From the IMG/VR virus record IMGVR_UViG_3300025168_000775, positions 1 to 21,833 of that record: a stretch of DNA of 21,833 nt; one strand, 5' to 3'. How positions within the stretch are numbered: position 1 is the stretch's first letter; every line of letters begins with the position of its first letter. The notes below the pieces were generated by a model. That model ran no database searches. It worked only from the letters and a program-made list of their open reading frames with translations, and was not told the origin of the DNA. A program made the translations under genes and the position numbers. This DNA is from a virus. This document shows positions 6,919 through 13,800 of this stretch, piece by piece.

Positions 6919-6957
6919 CACGAAACACACAACCGATCAAAGTGAGTATCGTGTTTT
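6919..6957 (+). terminator. Weak terminator-like hairpin after terL
   Basis: CACGAAAC (6919-6926) and GTATCGTG (6946-6953) can form an 8-pair stem with one A-A mismatch around a 19-base loop, followed by TTTT (6954-6957). It lies between converging transcription units, where a rightward terminator for the terminase operon is expected. The short T tract and large loop make this tentative. Confidence 0.4.
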
Positions 6958-6975
6958 ACTAAACAAGTTATAAAA

Positions 6976-7167
6976 TCAGACCTCGATCGGAATACTGAAT
7001 TCTAGACCACCTTCAGGTGCTACGTCAGGATATTTATCAATTGCATTTAAGAAGGTAATATTTTCTTCTACTAACTTTTCAAAGCTTCTAATAAAAAGTG
7101 ACGATGTACACCAAAAATGGTGATTCTCTTTGTAGCAATATACTACGTAACCTTTTTTATTTTTCAT
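6976..7167 (-). CDS. Unknown small protein, 63 aa, minus-strand island
   Basis: The product begins with a basic tail (M-K-N-K-K-G) followed by strand-like Y-V-V-Y-C-Y, and ends with G-G-L-E-F-S-I-P-I-E-V. The middle holds H-H-F-W-C and a helix around F-I-R-S-F-E-K-L. I do not recognise a family. Its ATG overlaps the stop of the upstream leftward gene (TAATG), so the two are translationally coupled and share a transcript that ends at the terminator at 6882-6910. It could be a small regulator or an anti-host factor; the sequence does not say. Confidence 0.55.
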   Translation of the reverse strand: MKNKKGYVVYCYKENHHFWCTSSLFIRSFEKLVEENITFLNAIDKYPDVAPEGGLEFSIPIEV

Positions 7168-7412
7168 TATGATCTATTTAAAAAGTCATCCACTAGATCT
7201 TGCGGAGTTAGGTTAGGTCTATCTACTATTTCTAAAAAGTACTTAGCATCTCTTTTAAGTATAAGAAGGTAGTTATACCTATTATGTTCAATCTCTGTTA
7301 AAGAGTGCAATGTGTTTGCTTTTAGTGCACCAAAGTTGAAAAATATGTCCGATGTTTCAATATCTACTTTAGACTTAAACATCGTTGTTGAAGTTTGTGT
7401 TTGTGTTTTCAT
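7167..7412 (-). CDS. Unknown protein, 81 aa, minus-strand island
   Basis: The start chosen is the ATG at 7412-7410, not the TTG at 7427, because the ATG lies in the same place inside a 20-base leader that also surrounds the start of the other leftward gene (7990). The N-terminus is Thr/Gln-rich (K-T-Q-T-Q-T-S-T-T), followed by a mixed alpha/beta body with I-F-F-N-F-G, Y-N-Y-L-L-I-L-K-R and an acidic end (Q-D-L-V-D-D-F-L-N-R-S). There is no recognisable family, signal peptide or membrane segment. The next gene is coupled to it by a one-base overlap. Confidence 0.6.
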   Translation of the reverse strand: MKTQTQTSTTMFKSKVDIETSDIFFNFGALKANTLHSLTEIEHNRYNYLLILKRDAKYFLEIVDRPNLTPQDLVDDFLNRS

Positions 7413-7425
7413 ACAGCTAATATAC
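7406..7425 (-). promoter_or_regulatory. Shared leader motif, copy B
   Basis: The plus-strand sequence TTTTCATACAGCTAATATAC covers the start codon (CAT at 7410-7412) and 13 upstream bases of the leftward gene. The second copy at 7984-8003 differs at one base. Both copies have AAATT(G/T) a few bases further upstream and another AATTGT about 40-50 bases before the start. It may be a promoter/5' leader or an operator controlling both units. Confidence 0.5.
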
Positions 7426-7456
7426 AATTTTTTTTATTAATAATACAATTTTAAGC

Positions 7457-7486
7457 AAAAAAAAACCTACTAATTAAAGTAGGCTT
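7457..7486 (-). terminator. Rho-independent terminator after the 7990-7508 gene
   Basis: On the minus strand AAGCCTAC pairs with GTAGGTTT (one G-T wobble) around the loop TTTAATTA, and the stem runs into a T tract formed by the nine A residues at 7457-7465. It lies 22 bases beyond the stop of the leftward gene and separates it from the second leftward unit. Confidence 0.8.
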
Positions 7487-7507
7487 AATTTTAAATATAA
7501 ATAAATT

Positions 7508-7990
7508 CTAAAAATTAGGGTCTTGATAACTACAAGCAGAGCCAAAGTGTAAATGTACTCTACATGATCTTTTCTTATATACAGTATAACCTTCTAAATT
7601 TTTTCTTTCATCGTACATAAGATCGAAACATTTTTTACCTATTTCAGTAGTACGAGACCAATCCCAAGTAGAACCATATTTTTCAATGATCTGATCTTGT
7701 ACTTCTGGAATCCAATGAACTTCATGGTAAACTTTCTTGAAACAAGGATAACCTTTATACGTACCCATTTCAATAACCATCTCTTGTCCGTTAACAGTAG
7801 ATTTAAAAGTATGTTGTTGATTGCTGTAATAATCTGAATCAGCAGTTGGTATAGCTTTAAGCTCTCTAATTCTAATTCTCTTACTTGATATGTTCTCAAT
7901 AACTTCGTAAGGGTATCGATCTGAACCGACACTTTTAGTAATACCTGTACCTACAGGATAGTCGTTTAAATTTATTTGTGTGTTTTTCAT
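7508..7990 (-). CDS. Unknown 160-aa protein with SDRYPYEVIE motif, minus-strand island
   Basis: The N-terminal 45 residues hold G-T-G-I-T-K-S-V-G-S-D-R-Y-P-Y-E-V-I-E and then R-I-R-I-R-E. This resembles a small beta-barrel-like module seen in scattered phage and plasmid proteins (G-x-x-x-x-S-D-R-x-x-x-x-V), which I cannot name. The middle carries T-V-N-G-Q-E-M-V-I-E-M-G and a Trp-rich stretch (V-H-W-I-P, S-T-W-D-W-S-R). The C-terminus has two Cys and R-V-H-L-H-F-G. It is a single-gene unit with its own leader (7984-8003) and a strong terminator (7457-7486). A moron-like accessory role is inferred from layout alone. A 97-codon ORF inside it in another minus frame is a shadow. Confidence 0.65.
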   Translation of the reverse strand: MKNTQINLNDYPVGTGITKSVGSDRYPYEVIENISSKRIRIRELKAIPTADSDYYSNQQHTFKSTVNGQEMVIEMGTYKGYPCFKKVYHEVHWIPEVQDQIIEKYGSTWDWSRTTEIGKKCFDLMYDERKNLEGYTVYKKRSCRVHLHFGSACSYQDPNF

Positions 7991-8003
7991 ATAGCTAATA
8001 TAC
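7984..8003 (-). promoter_or_regulatory. Shared leader motif, copy A
   Basis: The plus-strand sequence TTTTCATATAGCTAATATAC covers the start codon (CAT at 7988-7990) of the 160-aa gene and its upstream bases. It matches copy B at 7406-7425 with one difference. On the minus strand, TAAATTTA lies just upstream and is one base off the Bacteroidota -7 consensus TAnnTTTG. Confidence 0.5.
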
Positions 8004-8053
8004 TAAATTTATAATACACCGAACAATTTTTATAAATATTTTTTTAGTAAAGT

Positions 8054-8061
8054 TATTTTTG
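8054..8061 (+). promoter_or_regulatory. Bacteroidota-type -7 element upstream of the virion operon
   Basis: TATTTTTG fits TAnnTTTG exactly and lies 13 bases before the ATG at 8075, in the divergent gap between the leftward island and the rightward virion genes. About 20-25 bases upstream is T-rich sequence, with no perfect TTTG -33 box. This is the most promoter-like site in the gap, and transcription of the long rightward gene set is expected to begin near here. Confidence 0.42.
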
Positions 8062-8074
8062 TTATTATAACTAT

Positions 8075-8746
8075 ATGAATATAAGAGTTAAAGTGCCTAC
8101 TAAATTATCAGAGCTTACATTATCTCAGTATCAAAAGTATTTAAGAATACAAGCAGATAATAAAGACACAACGTTTGTAGCACAAAAGATGGTAGAGATA
8201 TTCTGCGGCTTAAGTTTAGATCAAGTTGTTAGAATGAAATGGAGAGACGTAAAAGAAATAACAGAAGAGTTAGGAGACTTATTCGATCTAGAGTCACAAT
8301 TTATAAAGAAGTTTACTTTTAATAATACTAACTACGGATTTATACCTAACTTAGATGAAATTAGTTTTGGAGAATTTGTAGATCTAGATTCATGTTTACA
8401 AGATTGGCAAAAGATGCACCATGCTATGCAGATATTATATAGACCTATTGACATACAAGTAAGAGGTAGATACAATATAAAAGACTATGATGGTGTGTTA
8501 GATGATACAATGAAAGAAATACCATTAGATGTAGCTTTAGGATCGGTTTTTTTTTTATTGAATTTAGGGAAAGAGTTGTCGGAAGTTACGATGGACTATT
8601 TCAGCAAGGGGATTCTAACGGAACATTCTCAAGTGAAGGAGGATTTAATGCCAAATGGGGTTGGTACAACAGCTTTTTTCAGGCAAGTCAAGGAGATCTT
8701 AGGGTCTTTGAAGATATTTCCAAACTCGGGCTACATAAAGTATTAA
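8075..8746 (+). CDS. Tail-assembly-chaperone-like protein, zero-frame product (223 aa)
   Basis: The N-terminal 160 residues are helical with typical phage codon use (A/T third positions). They contain L-S-E-L-T-L-S-Q-Y-Q-K-Y (12-23), I-F-C-G-L-S and a repeated acidic helix pattern, and end in P-L-D-V-A-L-G-S-V-F-F. I associate this with the small tail proteins at the start of the tail block in Bacteroidota phages. From codon 161 the zero frame runs on for 63 codons (L-L-N-L-G-K-E-L...K-Y) with atypical codons such as GGG, GAG, AAG and TCG, while the -1 frame there has normal third positions. A T TTT TTA heptamer lies exactly at the switch, so two products with different C-termini are likely. 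The chaperone role is inferred by analogy with lambda G/GT. Confidence 0.7.
   Translation: MNIRVKVPTKLSELTLSQYQKYLRIQADNKDTTFVAQKMVEIFCGLSLDQVVRMKWRDVKEITEELGDLFDLESQFIKKFTFNNTNYGFIPNLDEISFGEFVDLDSCLQDWQKMHHAMQILYRPIDIQVRGRYNIKDYDGVLDDTMKEIPLDVALGSVFFLLNLGKELSEVTMDYFSKGILTEHSQVKEDLMPNGVGTTAFFRQVKEILGSLKIFPNSGYIKY
8551..8557 (+). promoter_or_regulatory. Programmed -1 frameshift site T TTT TTA
   Basis: The heptamer is in the correct phase: zero-frame codons are TTT (8552-8554) and TTA (8555-8557). It is embedded in a run of ten T (8547-8556). U UUU UUA is a classical -1 slippery sequence. A -1 slip enters a frame that stays open for 86 more codons and ends 11 bases inside the next gene. No strong downstream hairpin is evident; a weak GTC...GAC pairing lies about 20 bases on. 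Confidence 0.7.
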
Positions 8747-8817
8747 TGTATTTAGAATATATAACAGAAAAAGCAATGTTAGAAAATCAAAGATTAAAAA
8801 GAAACCATGGCAGATAA
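8554..8817 (+). CDS. -1 frame C-terminal extension of the tail-chaperone-like protein (fusion 247 aa)
   Basis: There is no start codon of its own that makes sense; it is read as a continuation of the 8075 gene after slippage. The 86-residue extension starts I-E-F-R-E-R-V-V and contains F-N-A-K-W-G-W-Y-N-S-F-F-Q-A, G-D-L-R-V-F-E-D-I and L-G-L-H-K-V-L-M-Y-L-E-Y, and ends with a charged helix (E-K-A-M-L-E-N-Q-R-L-K-R). The K-W-G-W-Y block followed by a helical H-x-x-L-x-x-L-x-Y segment looks like a conserved tail-protein module. Its TAA overlaps the next gene by 11 bases, the same overlap seen at two other junctions here (2109 and 3893), which supports this as the true gene end. The alternative explanation is a homopolymer length error in the assembly. 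Confidence 0.68.
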   Translation, partial: FIEFRERVVGSYDGLFQQGDSNGTFSSEGGFNAKWGWYNSFFQASQGDLRVFEDISKLGLHKVLMYLEYITEKAMLENQRLKRNHGR

Positions 8818-9277
8818 AGCACAAAGAGGATTTTACTTAATTACCGAAGCAATAAAAACAGAATTAATATCAAATCAAGGTATTAAGACTTGTACTTTTG
8901 GTGATATATCAGATATAGACTTACAAAAACAGACTATGTTTCCTTTAGGACATGTAATAATAAACAATGTAACTAATCTTGAGAAAGTATTACAATTTAG
9001 TTTTACAATTCTTACAATGGAACAAATTGACTCTGTCGATGAATACGTGGATGATCTATGGACAGGTAACAGTAACATGCAAGATATATTAAATACTCAA
9101 TTAAGTGTGTCTAATAGATTAATGGCTAAATTAAAAAGAGGACAATTATATGCAGATGGATATGAAGTAGTAGGGAACGCAACTTGTGAACCGTTTTTTG
9201 ATAGATTCGAAAATATATTAGCAGGATGGGCAACTACTTTTACAGTGCAAATGTTTAACGATACAAGTGCTTGTTAA
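8807..9277 (+). CDS. Tail terminator / tail-completion-like structural protein
   Basis: The 156-residue product starts with an amphipathic helix (R-G-F-Y-L-I-T-E-A-I-K-T-E-L) followed by beta-type segments C-T-F-G-D-I-S-D-I-D and F-P-L-G-H-V-I-I-N-N, and a strand F-S-F-T-I-L-T-M. It then has an acidic loop, a helix (D-I-L-N-T-Q-L-S-V-S-N-R-L-M-A-K-L) and a final strand W-A-T-T-F-T-V-Q-M. The helix-strand-helix-strand layout and size resemble tail terminators (lambda gpU-like), and the next gene looks like gp10. The start is fixed by the 11-base overlap with the frameshift extension. The role is inferred from fold pattern and place, so other tail-joining roles are possible. Confidence 0.5.
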   Translation: MADKAQRGFYLITEAIKTELISNQGIKTCTFGDISDIDLQKQTMFPLGHVIINNVTNLEKVLQFSFTILTMEQIDSVDEYVDDLWTGNSNMQDILNTQLSVSNRLMAKLKRGQLYADGYEVVGNATCEPFFDRFENILAGWATTFTVQMFNDTSAC

Positions 9278-9798
9278 TGGATTTTAAAAGAACAAAAGAA
9301 ACTTTAATAGAATTTGCAACTAAAGTTGTTAAGCTTGCTAAAAGAAATGCAAGAAAGAAAAAGGCAAGTGGTAGTCTACAAAGATCTATAAGATATAACT
9401 TACATGAAAGTACAAATTCAATGGAGTTAGATTTCTTAATGAATGACTATGGTAAATATGTAGATGCAGGTGTAGATGGTAAAAGTAAGAAGTATGGCAA
9501 AAGAAAATTTGGATTAAAAACATATAGTTATAAAGATAAGATGCCGCCAACAAAGAAGTTAGATAAATGGGTGGTTAGAAAAAACATTAAAGGAATAAGA
9601 GACGCGAAAGGAAGATTTAAAAACAGACAATCAATACTATTTGCTATAGCTAAAAGTATTTTTGCAAAAGGATTTAAACCAACCTATTTTTTTACAGATG
9701 CATTTGAACAAGAATATAAAAGACTGCCAGATGAATTTTTAGACGCATACTCTTTAGACGTAATTGATTTTTTAGAACAAACAACAAAGACACAGTAA
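9277..9798 (+). CDS. HK97 gp10-like tail completion / neck protein
   Basis: The start is taken at the ATG at 9277, which forms a TAATG junction with the previous gene; the TTG at 9271 adds only two residues. The 173-residue protein is very basic. A-K-R-N-A-R-K-K-K-A-S-G-S-L-Q-R-S-I (about 25-42) followed by S-M-E-L-D-F-L-M-N-D-Y-G-K-Y-V-D-A-G-V-D-G is the pattern of gp10-like proteins (T-G-x-L-x-x-S-I ... Y-G-x-Y-V-E-x-G). A K-D-A/G-R-F region and a helix with F-F-T-D-A-F follow. These proteins help join head and tail or complete the tail. The match is good in the N-terminal half. Confidence 0.66.
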   Translation: MDFKRTKETLIEFATKVVKLAKRNARKKKASGSLQRSIRYNLHESTNSMELDFLMNDYGKYVDAGVDGKSKKYGKRKFGLKTYSYKDKMPPTKKLDKWVVRKNIKGIRDAKGRFKNRQSILFAIAKSIFAKGFKPTYFFTDAFEQEYKRLPDEFLDAYSLDVIDFLEQTTKTQ

Positions 9799-9799
9799 C

Positions 9800-10813
9800 A
9801 TGGCAAATTATTTAGCAAGACTTAGATCTCCATTTTTTATAGAAGAAACCTCAACAGCTGCAACAGTAGGATCTGCGGATGTAACTATTACAATCAACTC
9901 AGTAGTTGTGTATGTATTATCTAAAGATACAATAAGTAAAAAAGTAACAATAGAAGTTGCTGAACTTATACGAGATTATGTAGACACAAAGTGGGATGGA
10001 GTCTTTCCTTATTCAGCTTCTGTTTTAGCAAGTCTTACGATCTTAGCAGCAATTAAAGTAGAATTTTACGTAAACAATAAAAAAGTAAGAGCAACAAACG
10101 CATTAGCAGGAACAGCAGATTCACCAATAGGTGGTCAAACAGTTAATCATAATATATACGGATTTGATGCATACTCTGAGTATCTAGAAGGAGTAAACCA
10201 TCAATTAAGTTATGGTCAATTATTACAATCAGCAACAACAATGTACTTGCCTGAAACTGGAAATGCATATATTCCTAAAATAATAAACACAGCTAATCCA
10301 GTTCCTGCCGCTTCAGTTGAATATGTTACAGTAGCTCCTACGGATACTGTAAAAACTATTGGAGGGATTCAAGTTAATATTGTAAGAATATGTGAACCGA
10401 TCTACGATATTATTAGAGTTGTATTTATGAATAAGTTTGGAGCATTACAAGAATTTAGCTTTAATAAAAAGAATGTATTATCATTAGAGACAGTCCAAGA
10501 AAATTATGAATCAATGTTAATGGGATCTCAATTAGATTACTTGTCTAACAACTTACCACATCAAAAATACGTTTACAATAAACAAGGAAGAGAAACGTTG
10601 CAATTAAATACTGGATACGTAGATGAAGGGCAGTTTGAAACTATAAAACAATTAATGTTATCTGAAAAAGTATGGGCACAAATAGATAGCACTGTTTATC
10701 CTGTTAATATAAATACGAGTTCACTTACTAAAAAAACCAAAATAAATGATAAATTAGTAAACTATTCTTTAGATTTTACTTTTGCATTTGATATAGTAAA
10801 CAGCGTGAGATAA
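9800..10813 (+). CDS. Phage tail structural protein, 337 aa (baseplate/distal tail candidate)
   Basis: The N-terminal 100 residues are beta-rich (A-D-V-T-I-T-I-N, K-K-V-T-I-E-V-A-E-L-I-R-D-Y). The middle is Gly/Asn-rich. The C-terminal 80 residues carry R-E-T-L-Q-L-N-T-G-Y-V-D-E-G-Q-F and L-M-L-S-E-K-V-W, then V-N-I-N-T-S-S-L-T-K-K-T-K and L-D-F-T-F-A-F-D. This C-terminal block recurs in Bacteroidota phage tail proteins as I remember them. It starts one base after the preceding stop and its own stop shares a base with the ATG of the giant tail gene, so the two are likely made together. The exact position in the tail is unknown. Confidence 0.5.
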   Translation: MANYLARLRSPFFIEETSTAATVGSADVTITINSVVVYVLSKDTISKKVTIEVAELIRDYVDTKWDGVFPYSASVLASLTILAAIKVEFYVNNKKVRATNALAGTADSPIGGQTVNHNIYGFDAYSEYLEGVNHQLSYGQLLQSATTMYLPETGNAYIPKIINTANPVPAASVEYVTVAPTDTVKTIGGIQVNIVRICEPIYDIIRVVFMNKFGALQEFSFNKKNVLSLETVQENYESMLMGSQLDYLSNNLPHQKYVYNKQGRETLQLNTGYVDEGQFETIKQLMLSEKVWAQIDSTVYPVNINTSSLTKKTKINDKLVNYSLDFTFAFDIVNSVR

Positions 10814-13800
10814 TGAGCAAATTCCAATTATACATAGGTAGCCAAAGAGTTGAGTTATTTAAAGATGAATCAGTTAGCTTAACTGAAACAATCCAAGATA
10901 TAAAAGATGTATCAAAAGTGTTCACAGATTTTACAAAACCTTTTACACTACCAGCAAGTGATACTAATAACAAGATCTTTAAACATTACTATAAATTTAA
11001 TATTGCACAAGGTTTTACATTTGACGCTAGGAAAAAGGTAAGTGCTAAGATCGAATTAAATACTGTACCTTACAAAGATGGTAAAATTAGACTAGAAGGC
11101 GTAGATCTAGAAAATGGTAAACCTAAATCATATAGAATTACTTTTTTTGGAAACACAGTTAACTTAAAAGATATACTAGGAGATGATTTAATTAACGGAC
11201 TAAGTTGGCTTTCAAATTTTAATTTAACTTATAGCGCTAATAAGATAGAGGAAGTTATGACAACTTCTACAGGTTATTCTCCTACTATAGGTGGTGTACA
11301 ATATAATAAAGCTATAATAGTTCCATTAATTTCTAACACGCAAAGATTATATTATAGCACAACAAATAGAATACCTTATAATAACGCAGATGGAACGATA
11401 AATTCTGCACTAGGTGGAAACTTATACCCTACAGATAATGGCTCAGGAACTAAAACAACTGACGATATACACGGAGTTTTATTTGAAGATCTAACATACG
11501 CTATACAAATAGATCTAATTGTAAAAGCAATAGAGGAAGAATATACTGATATTAAATTCAGCGATGACTTTTTTAATTTAACTAATGGACCTGATAGTTA
11601 TAAAAAACTATACATGTTGTGTCAGAAAAAAGAAGGTAGACCATTCGAAGACATGTCTGTAGGAGAGAGATTAATAACAGGATTTAGTACAGGTATAAAT
11701 AATAACATAGTAACATCGTTTGCAGGTATAAGCGTATTTGGATTAAACCCTAGTCAATTTATAACTGCTAAATGGACTTTAACAACTGGACAAGCTCACC
11801 CTACTTTTACGGCAGTATTAAGAGAAGGTAGTGAAGAAGTACTAAGAAGAAAATTTATTGGAGGTACTAGTTCTACAGCTATTATAACTCAGTTTCTAAC
11901 TAATTCAGAACAAGGATATAATTTAACTATAGAGACAGAGTCTGCGTTTGATATTACAAGTGTGTTGTTTGAAGGTTCTACACCTAGTGGTAATACTTTA
12001 TCATCACAGATAAACACAACAATAGCAGTGGAAGTACAAAAAGAGTTTGTAGTTCAACAACATTTACCAAACATGAAAGTTGTAGATTTTCTTACATCTC
12101 TTTTTAAAATGTATAATCTTACAGCTTTTGAGCTTGATGGAATTATACACGTTAAGACATTAGAAAGCTTTTATTCGAGTGGTTCTTTAAGAGATATAAC
12201 AGAATTTGTAGACCCTCAAACATTACAAATAGATAAAGCTTTACCTTATAGAGAGATTGAGTTTAAATATGATGACACAGAAACAACATTAGCTAAGCAA
12301 CATTTTGAATCAAATGGAGTAAGATGGGGAGCAGCAAAATATATAGAGACAGGTAACTTAAATAGTAACGATCAAAAGTTTGACGTAGTATCTAATTTTG
12401 CACATTTAAAATACGAGAGAATAGTCAGTTCTATAGGTTCTAATACAGATATACAATGGGGATTTTTAGCTAATGAAAAGAATGAACCGTTTTTTCAAAA
12501 CGCAGTTGTGTTTATAGGAGACTTTGTAACACTACCTACAGGTAATACTTTAAGATTTTTAAGTGGTACAACTTCTGTAGGTGAGATACACGATGTAACA
12601 GAATATTGGATGCCATCAAATACAGTTGAACGAGATTCGACAGTTAGCAAAGAAAGTATACATTTCAGCGTAGAGCTAAGCGAATGGGATTCGACGGCGT
12701 CATTTACAGATACTTTGTTTAATAAGTATCATAGATTTTATATTGCAGGCTTATTTAATTCTGCAAAACGATTAAGTAAGATAAAAGCAAGACTACCTAA
12801 AAAGTTTATGCTTAACTATACACTAGCGGATACTGTTATTATAAATCAAGATAGATATAAAATAAATAGTATAACAACTGATTTGTTAAGTGGGTCAAGT
12901 CAATTAGAATTACTTAATGAAACAATAAACGACGCAACTATAACACAAGATGATACTGGTGGAGAGGGTGGTCAAACAGGAGTTGCATTAACAAACGTGT
13001 TAACTTTATTTCAATGTGCAGCTCCTAATTCTACATTTGAAAGCACATTAACATTAGCTGATTTAAATTTAGCAGTAAACATTAGAGTAGAAGATGCAGC
13101 AGGAAACACTTATAGAGTTACAGGTAATAACGTTCCAAATACTCATACAACAAAAGCAGTAACATCAACTGGAGAAACTGGATGCCCTTCTGGAACTACA
13201 CCACCTCCTACTAATTATTATGGATTAAGAAGATGTAGTGATGGAGCAACAAACTTGAGGACTTCTACAGCTGTAGGATCTCCTTCATATCAAACGACAC
13301 AACAAGTCTTTGATTCAAGTTCAGTAAAATACGTGATTGAAAATTCATCAACCGCAGATACTGTACCTAGTATAACTATAGCTTCAACTCCAAGTCCAGT
13401 TCAGTTAACATGTTCTGGAAATTCATCAGGTGGTACAACTCATAATTACTCGTTGACTCCTTGTTGTGGTGGTACAGTTTTATTTGGTTTTAGTTCAAGT
13501 AACTCGTTATCAGGTATTAGAATTTATCAAAATCAAAGTTACACTTTAGCTGCTTCTAATACTAGCGGAGCTATAAATATAGATCTATTAAACTCTGGTT
13601 CTTGTCCTATTAGTTACTATAGTTTAAATAGTTGTTCAGACGGATCCTTTCAGCATCATGCTCGAAGTGTATGTAGTAATTTAAACAACACGCAATTAAC
13701 TTATAACGGAACTTGTTATTCAGTACAAAATTCAACAAACACAACAGGGACCGTGAATTTAGATACACTAAACTCTTGTACTTGTAGCAATCCAAATCCA

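Noticed and set aside
7639-7932. 97-codon minus-strand ORF inside the 160-aa island gene
   Set aside because: It is a frame-shifted shadow of the longer gene, lacks a leader and has an unbalanced Leu/Ile composition. The longer frame has the leader and terminator in the right places.
8544-8560. Treating the 8075 gene as an ordinary single-frame gene of 223 aa
   Set aside because: Third-position composition switches to the -1 frame at the T-run, that frame ends with the genome's typical 11-base overlap, and the slippery heptamer is in exact phase. An assembly error in T10 remains possible.
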